Source: Gymnopilus junonius
Lineage: Eukaryota; Basidiomycota; Agaricomycetes; Agaricales; Galerinaceae
Length of the DNA: 64,000 nucleotides
Direction: 5' to 3'
NCBI GenBank assembly: GCA_015501075.1
Contig: JADNYJ010000080.1
Coordinates: 1-64,000 of the forward strand
Part shown: one piece after another, positions 12,932 to 25,986 of the stretch
How positions within the stretch are numbered: position 1 is the stretch's first letter
Layout of the letters: each line of letters begins with the position of its first letter
The notes under the pieces: generated by a model
Told to the model about the DNA's origin: nothing
Seen by the model: only the letters and a program-made list of their open reading frames with translations
Database searches by the model: none
Translations under genes and position numbers: made by a program

Positions 12932-13261
12932 ATGCTCGATCTGTTTTGGTTTCAGAAGGATGTCATATCAGAATTGCGTATCATGCCGTACATACTTGAC
13001 ATCGATGCACAATGTAACCTCGCTCTCCGTACGTCCAAGTGTTGTTCACCACATGAGATCTCTTCTGACTTTTGGCAGTCGAGCCCTTTATCCATGCATT
13101 ATTAGATATCTATGCCTTCATTGCCTTTACCGTCTTCTTAACCATCGAAGGGTGTGGGCTTATCCATATGGTGAAACTGGATAATTTTGCTAGACTTTCA
13201 AGATTGCGACCCCAATGCGACCCAGCCATACAGCAGAACTTTGCATTTTCAATTGATGGCA
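12932..13261 (+). CDS. Possible spliced gene fragment, function unknown
   Basis: A frame from ATG 12932 reads MLDLFWFQKDVISELRIM, is interrupted by a plausible 50-nt intron (13029-13078), and continues with EPFIHALLDIYAFIAF and a stretch to SIDG before a GTGAGT donor at 13262. A continuation could not be fixed. Nearby plus-strand pieces at about 13400-13560 (MDVVVHIKRVKGTYGARIE) and 13600-13700 look protein-like in other frames. This may be a decaying or error-broken gene. No domain is recognised. Confidence 0.3.
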
Positions 13262-14706
13262 GTGAGTATTTTTTTTTTCCTGTGATGTCCAACCAAATAC
13301 CTACCATTGCATTTAAATTTACCAAGCAGGGCATCTGTACTGAATTGGATCCAAGGCGTTCCTTCTGTGCAGTAAACATCTGATGCACGTGATTTAAGCG
13401 CGTCGCGACGCTCCGTCCAAATATGGATGTAGTGGTCCACATAAAAAGGGTTAAGGGTACATATGGTGCAAGAATTGAATGCATTGCCGCCGCACATATT
13501 CTATCACTCAAAAACCCGTCCGAGCCCTCGCCTAAGACCTTGACTCTGATTCGTGCTTTAAACATAGAGTAGAATCCCTTGCTTGACATCGGGGTATACA
13601 CAAGGTATATACATGCAATTTATATCAGGGCCCAGTGTACCGCTTATTCCAGAACAAGTCTTCCGAGCTGCGCAAGATATTATTGGTTCATTGAAAACAT
13701 GCTCGATTCACTTCAAACAACATTCCCGCTGCCCGTGTTTGATAGATCACAAAATTTGCTCATGTCAGTCCTCACCAGCGGTATTAACCCCTATTCCTAA
13801 GACAGAAACGTGAATAAGCCGTTGAACGGAAATCCGGAAAGCACCAGTCTGCAGGAAAATAGGCCTAGTTGGAAAATCAAGTGATTATTTTGTTCTGAAA
13901 AACTGATATGTACTGCTATTCTCCTTGAATAACGGACTGGCTGACCAGTTGTGGGTATTCCTCCCGGTAAATTGGTGCCTTCCGTCAAGTTCACTATAAT
14001 TAACTAAATAACATCTGTCTATGATCAGCCGCATCACCACTTCGAAGGATTCTAATGTTGATGGTATTTATTGCGCGTCATTGTCCAGGTAATGTCGTCA
14101 AGGGTGAAATAACAGGGCCACGACTTAGTCGTAGTTGAAAGGATGTCGATTAGTTAATATCCGTGCATACTTTGGTTGTTCTGACTATTCATTTTCAGGT
14201 TGGTCTTCCGTTGGCCATCCCACACGTCGAAGGGAGAACTTTTCGGATTGCTCAATTTTCTCAGGTGGGACCAAGGTGGGACATCCGCTGGGAATACCGG
14301 CGCCATGATATCATGTATAGTACATGATGCATGTAGAAAAAAACATACCTACCACTGCCCGACATTTCCTTTGCTTCTGAACTGTTATCCCCGCGGCGAG
14401 GCGATACGAAATCGTCTATAGCTCCCTGTCTGAAGTAAATATAAATCAGCCTGAGCCGTTTCTTTGACTAGGTCGTAAAGAAAGGTAGGAAAATTTTCAA
14501 AAAATTACCTCGGCCTCGTTTGTTCTGTCGTACACGTAGAAAGAGGTAATTAGAGGTAAAAGTATCCCTGCAGTGCCCTGGACGTTGAGCTTCGAGCCGG
14601 ATTAAGATTAGCAAGTGCGGGAGGCTATGCTCACGTGCATGCAATATTAGGAATTTCTCAATTTTGCGATCTTGGTCCCGCTCTCCCACCATCCCCAAAT
14701 ACCTCA
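13262..14706. other. Mostly non-coding spacer upstream of nik1
   Basis: Apart from the protein-like fragments just after 13.4 kb, I see no gene. The stretch from about 14.2 kb to 14.7 kb is the likely promoter and leader of the histidine kinase gene. Confidence 0.4.
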
Positions 14707-17700
14707 ATGGATTCCTCAGCGTCAGAGACGCCGATCTCGACGTCGACGGCGACGATGGATCCGTTCAAATCCCATCTCGTCGCTTTGCTTTCTATGTATG
14801 AGCTTGGACCCTTGCGCGGCGCGCCGATACCACGATATGAGGGACCATCAGATTGGCAGACGGACAATATCTTACGCTCTCTATCTGCCATTGCTGGGAG
14901 ACTATGGACAGCAGAGCAGATGGTCGCTGAGTTTAAAGGGCAAAATGGCCAGTTGGTGAGTTTCGTTGGCTTTTGGAATGGCTTTGCATCCCGGAAACGT
15001 GTTCTAATTGATTCTTCAGAATGACCAGCAGCCCTCTTTGCCGGAGAAAAAGGAGGATGAAGATGAAGGTTCTTCCTCTTCGCAGTGCATTACGCCAAAT
15101 AGCAAGCCTCGCGGTGGGGCCGATACCAATGCCACGACTACTAGCAACGCACGAACAAACGCCACCAACATGACGATATCACTTGACGGACTTCAGTCTT
15201 CTATTGACCCCTCCAAGGTATTCGCACAAGCATACGGTAACATGAAAGTTCACCACGCAGCAACTGCACAGGCCCAAGCGAACGGTGGTTACAATTCGGC
15301 TCCCCCTACCGCCCATCCTCATTGCCCCACTTGCGGAAAATCGATTTCGGACCCCCTCATGCTGTACAGCACCACTCTTGGTTCTGAAAACGCTCCTCTT
15401 AGCTCCAGCCCGCTAGTCGTCCCTATGGGGCCTCTTGCTGCTGCGGCTTTTGAGAGTGGGATGAGCGCGGTAGAAGAGCTTAAGCTTCTCAAAGCACAGG
15501 TTCAGGACGTCGCGCGGGTGTGCAATGCTGTTGCCCGAGGCGACCTCAGTCAGAAAATTACGGTCCCTGTTCAAGGCGTGGTTATGGTTCAACTCAAGGA
15601 CGTCATCAATACCATGGTTAGTTCCATTTTTTTTTGTTTTGGTCCCTTTACAGGCACTAAGCTCACTTATCATTCCAGGTTGACAAGCTCGGACAATTTG
15701 CAAAGGAAGTTACACGTGTATCCCATGAAGTTGGTACGGAAGGGTGAGCAGTACTGATGTCGCTTCTTCGTCTTTTTTTATCTTTCGGGGTTATTTCGTT
15801 TGTGGTCATCCCACCCTTAAGCTCATTCCAAGCTCAATGACCTCCCTTTTCGAGGGCTGTATTCGCTTTCACACCAGTTGGTGTAGTTGGCCTTCTCTGC
15901 GTCTACCAAAGACTAGTACCCCTTCTGTGCTCACACACAGTAGGTCTAGACTTGGCGCCTTTACTTCTTTTGAGGTCTCATGAGTCTTTCGTACACCACT
16001 TGCCATACTATCGTAGTCATGGTATCTCTCCACTTATATCCGGATCTAGCACGTTCCTGCCCCTTTTCTAAGCTCTCTATTGTATTCCACTTTTAATTTC
16101 CGCCGTTTCCATCGATAACCGGCTAGATACTGACGACGACTTCCTATCCAGTCGACTTGGAGGCCAAGCACTCGTTCTTGACGTTGAAGGTACATGGCGC
16201 GAGCTCACTGGTGTCGTCAACAAGTTGGCAGCCAATTTAACATCCCAGGTCCGTGCCTCTACTTTATTTTTCGCGCCTCGCCCAAGGCTAACCTCCAGCT
16301 TTAGGTCAGGTCTATCGCATTGGTCACAAAAGCTGTCGCACTCGGTGATTTGAGTAAACAAATCGAAGTAGATGCAAGGGGTGAAATTCTGGATCTGAAG
16401 AATACCGTCAATGGAATGGTGGTCCGGTAAGCCGGATCTTGTTCAGTTCAGTTTTCCTATCTAGGCTCATCCTCGGGCTAGGTTGAGAGCACTTGCGGCT
16501 GAAGTCACTCGCGTAACACTAGAAGTAGGAAGTCAAGGTAAATTGGGTGGCCGAGCAAATGTTCCGGACGTCGAAGGAGTATGGTTGAATTTGGTTCGGA
16601 ATGTACGGTTTTATCCCTTTTCATCAGAGGTTTGAATACACTGACCATTCTCGATGACAGGTTAATAGAATGTGTTCATCGTTGACGGATCAAGTACGGT
16701 CTATTGCCTTCGTGACGACCGCTGTCGCTCGTGGTGATTTGACTCAGAAGATTGAGGTCCAAGTCGAGGGTGAGATGTCGACTTTGAAAGGTACGTTCAT
16801 GTCCATAATCACATGGGAATCACTCAAAACATTGACCTAGATACTGTCAACTCTATGGTGGACCAATTGTCTGCGTTCGCATCTGAAGTAACACGAGTGG
16901 CATTAGAAGTCGGAACCCAGGGTATATTGGGTGGTCAAGCGAAGGTTGAAGGCGTGCAAGGTACCTGGGCTGATTTAACACGGAATGTTAATGTGTGTCT
17001 TTTCTTCTCTACCTCGTCGCGCTTCTCAGCAATGTTTACAGAAAATGGCTTCCAATTTAACGGATCAAGTGCGCTCCATCTCAGAGGTCACGAAAGCTGT
17101 TGCGTTGGGAGATTTGAGCAAGCTGGTAAACGTCGACGTGCAAGGAGAAATGCTTGACCTGAAGCTGACTGTCAACTCCATGGTGGCTCAATTGAGCACT
17201 TTGGCTAACGAAGTCACGCGCGTCAGTCTGGAAGTCGGGACAGAAGGTATCTTGGGTGGCCAAGCTTCTGTTCCTGAGGTGCAGGGAATGTGGAAGGTAA
17301 GTCCTTAATTTCATAGCAGCAGTCGTGAATCCGACATCTTCCGACCAGGTCCTTACCGACAACGTCAACTTGATGGCCATGAATTTGACGAACCAAGTGC
17401 GCTCCATTGCAGAAGTGACGAAGGCTGTCGCTGGTGGTGATTTGACCAAGAAGATTGAGGTCGACGTCCGCGGAGAGATTCTGGAACTTAAGGAGACCGT
17501 CAACGGAATGACCGAGTCGTTGAGCGTGTTCGCTGATGAAGTGACACGTGTCGCGAGAGAAGTCGGTACGGAGGGTCGTTTGGGCGGTCAGGCCAGGGTG
17601 ACGAACGTTGGAGGTACTTGGAAGGATCTGACGGATAATGTGAACGTCATGGCCAACAATGTTTGTTCCCATCCTCTAATTATCTGCCTTGGCTAATAGG

Positions 17701-20350
17701 CCGATCTTGCCTTAGTTGACGCTCCAAGTACGAACAATTGCTGTCGCTACGGTACGTTCGCCATCTTCCTACCCATTTGGCATCGGTGCTGACTCTTTTT
17801 ATTAGACTGGGGTAGCTCGCGGTGATTTGACGCAAAAAATTACTGGAGTCTCCGTCTCTGGTGAAATGTTAAGCTTGGTTAACACCATCAACGACATGAT
17901 TGATCAATTGGCCATCTTCGCTGCCGAAGTGAAGAAGGTCGCTCGTGAAGTCGGTACAGAAGGGAAACTCGGTGTCCAAGCTGAGGTCGGCAATGTCCAA
18001 GGTATCTGGCAAGAAATCACGTATGCTGCTGCTCTTCCTTCATTATTCCTTGCTTAGTAAGCCAACCGTTACAGGTTATCTGTCAACACTATGGCTGGAA
18101 ACTTGACCACACAAGTGCGCGGATTCGCACAGATCTCGGCAGCAGCTATGGATGGTGACTTTACGCGGTTCATCACTGTCGAAGCCAGCGGAGAGATGGA
18201 CTCTTTGAAGACTCAAATCAATCAGATGGTGTTCAACTTGCGAGACAGTATTCAGAAGAACACGGCGGCCAGGGAGGCTGCTGAGTTGGCTAACAGGAGT
18301 AAAAGCGAGTTCTTGGCCAACATGTCGCATGAGATTAGGTACGTTAGACTTTTTTAATTGCGTTCATGAGTTGTTTCTCATAGGCTCTACAGGACGCCAA
18401 TGAACGGTATCATCGGAATGACGGAGTTGACTCTGGATAGCGATTTGAACAGATCGCAAAGAGAGAGCTTGCTGCTTGTGCATAGCTTGGCCAGGTCTCT
18501 TCTTTTGATTATCGACGACATCTTGGATATCTCTAAAAGTACGTTCATCTCGCCTTCTAGCCTTGCTGCTCAACTAACCCACTATGGAACATAGTCGAAG
18601 CTGGTCGTATGACTATGGAAGCCGTCTCCTACTCACTTCGTCAAACTGTCTTTGGTATCCTCAAGACCCTCGTCGTCCGGGCATCTCAAAACAACTTGGA
18701 CTTGACCTACGATGTTGAGCCCGACATTCCTGATCAACTCATTGGTGACTCGCTCCGCCTGCGCCAGGTCATCACCAACTTAGTTGGTAATGCCATCAAG
18801 TTCACACCCTCCAAGGCTTCTCGCAAAGGCCATGTCGCTCTGAGCACCCGTCTACTAGCACTTGATGACCAGAGCGTCACTTTGGAGTTTTGCGTGACGG
18901 ATACTGGTATTGGTATTGCTAAAGATAAACTAAACCTGATCTTCGATACCTTCTGTCAAGCAGATGGATCTACCACTCGAGTATGTATTTTTTCTTGTTT
19001 CAGACTACTTCAGAACTAGGTTGGCTGAAACTCCGATTTGTCAGGAATATGGCGGCACTGGTTTAGGTCTATCCATCTCAAAACGCCTCGTCTCCCTCAT
19101 GCAAGGAAACATGTGGGTGGAAAGTGAGGTTGCCAAGGGAAGCAAGTTCTTCTTCACCATCACTTCCCAGATAAGCCACTCCACGATGGAAGCGACACTT
19201 GCCAAAATGGCTCCATTCACCAAGAGGACCATTCTCTTCGTTGATACTCTTTTCGAGCAGACCGGCGTTGTCGATCGGATCAAGGAGCTTGGCCTGCGTC
19301 CATATGTCGTCCATGAAGTCCGGGAGGTGGCTGACAAGGAAAAATGTCCCCACATTGACACTATCGTTGTTGACTCTTTGACAGTGGTATGTTTATCTCC
19401 TCTTTCAAACGACCTGGGTTGACGTTTATTGATGAATGCTTTCTGGATTTGACAGACGGAGTGCATCCGTGAATTTGAACATCTGCGATATATTCCTGTG
19501 GTCCTCCTCGCTCCATCTATGCCCCGCCTTAACCGTGAGAGATATTTTGACAGTCTGCCGCACAGGTTTCCTGACATGGCTGTACTTTGTTTTGAATAGT
19601 AAAATGGTGCTTGGACAACAGTATAAGTTCGCAAGTGACGACCCCAGTTACCGCGCAGGACCTCTCATCTGCCCTGATATCTGCCCTGGAGTCTAACACC
19701 GTCAGCCCCGTGTCGGCACCAAACGATGTCACATTCGATATTTTACTAGCCGAGGACAACTTGGTGAACCAGAAGCTTGCTGTCAAGATTCTCGAGAAAT
19801 ACGGGCACACTGTCGAGATCGCTGAAAACGGAAGCTTGGCTGTCGACGCCTTCAAAGGACGAGTAGCGCAAGGCAAACCATTTGATATTATTCTTGTGCG
19901 TTCATCTTCCGCTCTGTTTTGCTAGTTCACGTCTGACTGGGCATTACTGTCAATTGCAGATGGACGTGTCTATGCCGTTCATGGGTGGCATGGAAGCCAC
20001 GGAACTCATTCGTTCTTACGAGATGCACAAACAGCTCGCTCCGACCCCCATTATTGCTCTAACAGCCCATGCCAGTAAGTATAGACGTCATGCTGAGCAC
20101 CCACTTGTCGCTGACAGGAAATAGTGATTGGTGATAGAGAACGTTGCCTGCAGGCAGGAATGGACGATCACATTACCAGTCAGTTGTGTGCCCTATTGAC
20201 TCTATTGACGTCACTAACCCCTTTTTGTTAGAACCACTCCGTCGTGGTGATCTTCTCAACGCAATTAACAAGCTAGCAGGTGAACGTGGAGCTCACAAAT
20301 CTCACCACCTGATGCGCCGGCCACTTGGTATCTCCCAGAACTATTCTTAA
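14707..20350 (+). CDS. nik1: Group III hybrid histidine kinase (Nik1/Os-1 type)
   Basis: Cytosolic osmosensing hybrid kinase that normally acts above the HOG MAP-kinase cascade and is the target pathway of phenylpyrrole and dicarboximide fungicides (family knowledge). The start at 14707 gives [13 protein letters not shown]; an upstream in-frame ATG at 14635 lacks this character. Seven HAMP-type repeats of about 90 residues follow, each with VARGDL- or VALGDLS-like and EVTRVAxEVGTEG-like segments (about 15.48-18.3 kb). Then come HisKA with [15 protein letters not shown] (phospho-His), HATPase with [15 protein letters not shown] and GGTGLGLS, and a C-terminal receiver with LLAEDN, the phospho-acceptor Asp in [12 protein letters not shown], and the TKPL lysine. 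Many short introns interrupt it; one near 15745-16150 is about 400 nt, far longer than the rest. No frame gaps were found. Confidence 0.93.
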
Positions 20351-20978
20351 TTTACTCATACAACCCAGGCGGTTTGGATACCCATCTACGACGGCTTACC
20401 CTATGCAGTTCAACGTGCTCACCTTTCTACCAATGTCTTGTGTATTATCATCCATTTTGTTTCACGACTCTCACGGAACGTTCAATGTACTTGTAGTTTT
20501 ACATTGTCTTTTATCTTCCTTCTTTAAGATATGTAGGCGCGACTTGAAAGTAACGATATATAATTGTGCCAATAGTATTCCGATGGGCTTTGTCGATCAG
20601 TAAACTTCAGCTCTAAATAATTCTAAAATGAAGTTGAATCGATCAATCACGTGTATATTGGGCTGGAGTCCGAATTCGTCGTTCGAATTGTTATTTGAAC
20701 ATCACTCACTATACATCTGCCCATCATACAATCTCTGGCTGGAACCCACTTTGTAGAAAACATATTATCCATCTCATTTATTTTGAACTTAAAGTTGAAT
20801 CCAGGTCCTGAATCTGGAGACTGGGAAACTGGGGAAACTCGAGCAAAGCCCAAGCTTTCCTAAAAACCCAGGGAACTTGACTGGACCTCAACGGCGCCCG
20901 ACGTTGGCTCCTACATGCTTCAGTCGATATTAAGGCTTGACGAAACAACGACTAAAATTACCGACGCGTCATAGTCTA
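20351..20978. other. Spacer between nik1 and the alkyltransferase-like gene
   Basis: It contains the nik1 3' end and the short promoter of the next gene. The one 68-codon minus-strand frame (20647-20853) shows nothing recognisable. Confidence 0.5.
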
Positions 20979-21545
20979 ATGTCTTGGATAGTGCTGAATT
21001 TCACGCTGCTGTAGGTGTTTTCTGGCTTACATTCCTCACTAATTTCGCTGACAGTTAAGTTGTCTAGGTTTACGACATTGTACGCCTTATCCCATTCGCC
21101 CAAGTTACAAGCTATGGTACGGAGGCCGGTATCTTTCACCAAATATCATTGCTGATATGATACATCCCTTCTCAGGCCACATTGCCAAGTTAGCTGGGAT
21201 GCCCAACCATTCACGTCATGTCGGGCAAGGTAAGCCACTCAGTTCCAAGTTGTACAACTCTCAATCTCACAAGAACGTGCAGCTCTTAAATTCCTTCCGC
21301 CAAATACTAACCCTCCTATTCCGTGGCACCGTGTCATTGGTGCCTCGGGAACAATCTCATCGAGGGGACCTGGTACCAATGGTGCACAACGCCAAAGAGA
21401 TGCTCTCGTTGCAGAGGGCGTCGAAGTTACCACTGGTCGAACTGGTGAACTCAGAGTTGATTTGGGAAGATATGGATGGTTTCCTTCGGTTGATGAATTC
21501 CGAGCGGCGCAAGAAGGTGACGATGAGGAGGAGGGTGAAGCATGA
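20979..21545 (+). CDS. Alkyltransferase-like protein (ATL), Trp in place of active Cys
   Basis: Four exons give a protein of about 132 residues: SAEFHAA, VYDIVRLIPFAQVTSYG, HIAKLAGMPNHSRHVGQ, then ALKFLPP to the stop at 21543-21545. This is the DNA-binding domain of O6-alkylguanine-DNA alkyltransferases. The active-site box reads IPWHRVIGASG, with Trp where MGMT enzymes have Cys. That is the hallmark of ATL proteins, which bind O6-alkylguanine, bend DNA and hand the lesion to nucleotide excision repair (known for fission yeast Atl1). RGPGTNGAQRQRDAL is the usual recognition-loop region. The tail is acidic. The start ATG at 20979 joins the frame only if one T is added at 20984-20985 (MSLDSAEFH), again matching the missing-base pattern. 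Introns follow codons for HAA, SYG and VGQ. Confidence 0.85.
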
Positions 21546-22063
21546 GAGGGAGTTGGGGCCCAGTCAAAAGAATGGACGAATGTTATGTGTATTATCTATT
21601 TCTTTCGCGTCATGCCGTCAATAAATTAACAGGGGGACAGGCTGTGCTACTAGCGAGTACATCGAGGCACCAGGGTAGTTTGCGATTCCGCAAACGGTCC
21701 AGAACGGAATTAAATTATCACCATGAGTCAGGCGCTTTTATGCCTCGTGTTCTCTTCAAGGCTCGCACGTCTTCTGCGAAGAATATGCCTTTGAGAGACA
21801 GAAACGCCTTCACCTGCTTTACACCATGGACGGTGCCTTGATCAGTATTTTGTTCATGACTGAGCCTGACTGACTCAATATTGAGTGATGTCCATTCATG
21901 CACGGGAGGACTTGGCAGCATAGCTTGCTAGAAATCCACGAGTTGTTTACAACCTCCGACCCTGCTGTACCCGGCCAGCATACTTAAGCCAACGACGTGG
22001 CTTGATATCAGTCAACTTGTTTCCTTCTTCGCGTTCATCCCCATACGCCCCGGAAGTTTTGCG
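21546..22063. other. Spacer and promoter of secreted protein A
   Basis: No gene is seen. A T/C-rich leader lies just before the ATG at 22064. Confidence 0.5.
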
Positions 22064-22705
22064 ATGAAGACCTTCTGCGCCTTATTTTTGTTCCTTTTCG
22101 CGACCCTTCCCTCCTTGACCTGGTCGGCCACTATTCCTAACGCTGATACGCCACTATTTTATTTAGTTGCCACCAGCCCTGCCTCAGTAAACCTATTGGT
22201 AAGGCTCGATAAATGTTATACACTCGCTTCCAGTGCCTTACTTGCCCTTTACATGTCAGCCACTGAGAAAGACGGCAGGTGGAGGCGGTTATGCCTCACT
22301 TCTCGGCAGCGGAGCTCCTGCTGAATTTTACTTTTGGCAAGGACAGCTCGCTCTCTACGACCCCAGCGGTTTCTATCGGCCATTTATCGACACGCACGAA
22401 GATGCTAACGGCTGTCAAAAGTTCGGTGCCTTGGGATATTCGGGAGGCAGTAACACCAACAAATGTGCTTCATTTGGCGGTTTCCAACTTCAGTCAAACA
22501 CTCAAGATAGTCAGCTGGGCGCGCAATTAGTCTTTAATTATGTCGGAGGTTTCTACTCATGCACCAGTGGTTCACAGGTGCGTTTCAGCTCTCTTAATAT
22601 GAACGGATTCTCACAAAACCTTCCCAGGTCTGGTATAAGATCAACCCAGACGACGGACCAACTGGTTGTCAACCAATTATCCTGTACACAGTCCCTGTGT
22701 ATTAA
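22064..22705 (+). CDS. Small secreted protein A (paralogue of the gene at 34220)
   Basis: Three exons, 22064-22198, 22260-22577 and 22628-22705, encode 176 residues. The N-terminus MKTFCALFLFLFATLPSLTWS is a clear signal peptide. The mature part has PLFYLVATS, a middle region poor in domain hints, the motif DSQLGAQLVFNYVGGFYSC, and a C-terminal VWYKINPDDGPTGCQPI. Four cysteines (DANGCQ, NKCAS, FYSC, GCQP) match those of the paralogue and could form two disulfides. Both introns lie between codons (phase 0) at the same places as in the paralogue. I do not recognise a named family; it looks like a lineage-specific extracellular or cell-wall protein. No catalytic motif is visible. Confidence 0.85.
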
Positions 22706-23063
22706 TGCCAGTCAACTAATCACGTCTCAATTGGATTTTCACCACGGACACTTCACTATTCTTAACTTACTCATACGGACATCCCTACTCCCCACAAACC
22801 CATCCGTAGTTCTCGTCCGCCTACGAAGTTCATCTAAATTACCGACTTACTGAATGATAGTGCAATCGCCGATATGAATTGGATGTGAGAACCAGCTTCA
22901 ACAATGAAAGTACAAACTACACTAAGCGTATTGACAGGCATGTATACAACAAGGTAATATAAGTGGTTGCAGATGAGGAAATGATGAAGAAGCATGTCGC
23001 TTCAAAAATAACAGGTATCCAATTACCAAGCGCAAATAAGTCCCAAGTCGTCATCAACCAATA
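22706..23063. other. Short convergent spacer
   Basis: Lies between the 3' ends of secreted protein A and brf1. No gene is seen. Confidence 0.5.
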
Positions 23064-25472
23064 TTAAATTTCTTGCTCATATGCGTCCTCCCAATCTATA
23101 CCATCATCCTTATCCTCATCACTCTCTTCCTCCTCCATGTCACCCTCTGCTTGAGCCAAGATACTCTTCTTTCGAGGTTTCATTGGTTCCTCGATAGGTT
23201 TTAACGAAACAGTGCCCGCCTCTTCTTCCACAATTATAGTCGGCCCATCTCCATCTGTCTTATCGTCGTCGAAGGTATAGAGTTCGGCATCGTCCTTGTC
23301 TTCATCACCAGTCGTCATCGTGGCAGCAATGGAAGGAGAGCCTCCGCTCTCAACGAATAGATTTTTGAGAGCATCGTAATTGATTCGCTTGCTGTACTTG
23401 GGATTTTTCTTGATGAGGTTTCGCACTGACTCGGCTGCAGTATCGCCTGCAGCCGATGATGCATCTCTTGGTTTGTTATTTGTTTTTCGTCGCTGATGGA
23501 GCACAAATGTCAACGAAGAATAAATGTGGTTGTTATAAAAATAGAGATAAAAATAGCGCAAGAAAATGGCATGATGGAGATACGAACCTTCTTGCTCTTG
23601 GATGTTGCTGCAGTGTGTCTGGCTCTCCTTTAGCTAAGACGAAATACAAACCAGTTCAGCAAAATGGTTTACAAAGGAAGCGACAAGGACAGCTCCATGT
23701 CATGGCTACCACACTCACCTGCCAAAGCTTCCAGATAGTCCCTGTTCAGTTCGACCCATACACGTTCTTTTATTTTGACTTCCTCTTCAGATAGAATGAA
23801 TCGATCCAATTCTTCTTCATTAAGTCCAGTCAGGTCATCTACAACCGGAATCTGGGCTAGGCGTCGTTGTTCTGCCTCGTTCAGAGCATCAGAAAGCATT
23901 GCGCCTTGAGTGTTGGTCAGAAAAGTCGACACTTCCTCGGCTAGAATTTCTGAAGCCGTTTCGTCAACTAGAGTAGTGGGAGGCGGCGTGAGGCTGGGCG
24001 TAATGGTAGTCAAGGTGGATATGGGAAAAGTGGGTATTGGTTGGGAAAGTAGGGTGGGGTCGATGTTACTGTCATCGACTGAAGGTAGCTGAGGTCGAGG
24101 AAGGGACGAAGGGTCGATAGCATCAGCAGGATACTGTCATTCAACATCAATGGGTCGAGTGCTGGTCGTGGAGGGGGGTTGGTGGAAGTGGAGCTCCATT
24201 CGCTTCTGGCTCCTCGTCTTCAGTCTCTTCGCCTCGTTTCCGTTTTCCTTTTCGCTTCTTCCCTCCTTTCTTGTTTTTCCCTTTTCCTTTGCCATTGACG
24301 GTTTCCACTTCATCGTCGCCACCTTCTTGAGCGAGCTTGTCTGCCTCTTCCTTCTCCCGGCCTTTTGTGAAGGCAGGTGGTCCATCTCCTCTTCTAGCCA
24401 GACATTTCTGAAATCGGCAAGGGTTAAAGCACCGCTAGGTGTTGCTTTGAATTCATCCAATCGTTTCTTTAATGTTGTGTCGGCAATCTTGACGACTTGA
24501 ACGATCTCCTCGATAGATCTCCGGAAGTTGTTCATGCGAGCTGCTAGCAAGAGGGCGGCGCCACATATGCCAGCAGGCCGTCGTCCTCTTGTCATCCAGT
24601 CGCGATCAAACCGTTGGACAAGGCGAACTGCATCTGTGGCCACTTTGTGTGTTTCATCACCGAATTCTAGCAGAGCGGAAAAGCGGGAGATGTAATGCGA
24701 CGGATCAACCAATGGAAGGCGCAGGTTAAGGGTTTGAACGAGCTGGAGATAGGTGTGACCGAGTTCAAAGACATTGACCTGCGGAGCAGTAAGAATTGAG
24801 ATGACAAATGAGATGAAGGCAGGCTTACCTGTAACAGATCGGAGAAATCAATTAGCATGTAATTCCGAGTCTCTTTCTGTCTGCAGGCGACGTATAGGCA
24901 GACAGCGACAACATTCATGCTTTTTCGCCCTTTCGTAAATTTATGCTCCACCGCGAGGGTGTATAGCCTTGTTGCGGCCAGACATACGACTTCGGATAGT
25001 CGTAAGACATTCGCTATACTTTGTATTTTTTTGTTGGCTGGCATTCCGGTGAGGACACACTCAGAGACTAAAAAAATCAAGACATACCATTGGCAATTGT
25101 TTGCTCCCTTGATTCATTACTTCCCCGGTTTCCATACGGACCGCTCATTCTTGCATGGGCTAAATAAATCCAGTCAGAGTTCGAATTAAGGTACTCAGCG
25201 ATGCAACGTACTAGATCCTTGAGCAACAAATGATCCCTGCACAATGGCGGCTCCACTGGACGCTTCACCGAACGCAATTTCGTTCACGATAGTGTTTTCT
25301 TCGACAATGGTTCCACATTGCACACAGAAGCCATTCCCTGCGGCCTGGTCATATTCGATGACTGTTCCTCCACAGTCGGTGCAGACTGGCTGTAATTTAT
25401 GAATAAATAAGCCAATGCTTGTGATCGTAAAACAAATACCATATCGGCCCTAGAGCTTCCAGACAACACCAT
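23064..25472 (-). CDS. brf1: TFIIIB subunit Brf1 (TFIIB-related factor)
   Basis: Brf1 recruits RNA polymerase III to tRNA and 5S genes with TBP and Bdp1. A short exon 1 (MVLSGSSRADM, start 25472) joins a zinc ribbon, PVCTDCGGTVIEYDQ and GFCVQCGTIVEENT. Two cyclin-like repeats follow (KIQSIANVLRLSEVVCLAAT to DFSDLLQ, and ISRFSALLEF to RRSIEEIVQVVKIA). Then come the LEEEMDPPAF-like motif, a basic Lys/Arg-rich linker, the Brf1 homology block with NEEELDRFILSEEEVKIKERVW, and an acidic C-terminus ending DWEDAYEQEI. Two missing bases interrupt it: at 24379-24380 (restores EMDPPAFTKGREKEE) and in the G run 24173-24178, after which an intron to about 24070 keeps the frame. As Brf1 is essential in studied fungi, these are probably sequence errors. 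Confidence 0.9.
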
Positions 25473-25986
25473 AACGATCGCGTCAGCTTTTAAAAGGAAC
25501 AGTTAAGAATGCGATTTTGAAGACTCACAAAGCCTTATAAAAGATGTACAAAAAGAAAGCAGAAATGAAATAAAGATAAAAGAAAGTCAGAAATCGTGAA
25601 ATCTGTCGTGGGCGGAAGGAAAGACTGAGTCACACTCTGTCACGTCACCGACCTTATCAGATCGCGTGACTCTGACGCGTTGCCAGTTTCGAGCGCTCAG
25701 TTTGGCTCGAAGTTAGGGGTGCACTAGTTATGCATGATTGTGGCATTCAGTGTTCACAGACTCTTGAGCGAATTAATGAAATCAATATGTGACATCAGAA
25801 GATTTATGTACATTAACCCAATTAAAAATGGTAGAGAGATGAATGTGACTAAAAAAAATGCAGTCCAATTTGCGGTCATTGCCAAAAAGACAGTCGTATA
25901 AGCACAAGTGATATGGAAAATGATGAGTTGGAAAATCCGTTGTGAACTTATTTACCCCTCAGCCTTGGCGCCGATCCCGACAGGGT
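25473..25986. other. Spacer upstream of brf1
   Basis: Probable brf1 promoter and the 3' end region of the HMG gene. No gene is seen. Confidence 0.5.

Noticed and set aside
13110..13601. 163-codon minus-strand open frame
   Set aside because: Overlaps plus-strand pieces with better splice signals; no domain.
19041..19634. 197-codon minus-strand open frame
   Set aside because: Exact antisense of the nik1 kinase domain.
23064..25472. brf1 as a pseudogene
   Set aside because: Only two one-base gaps, all motifs kept, and the gene is essential in studied fungi; sequence error is the simpler reading.
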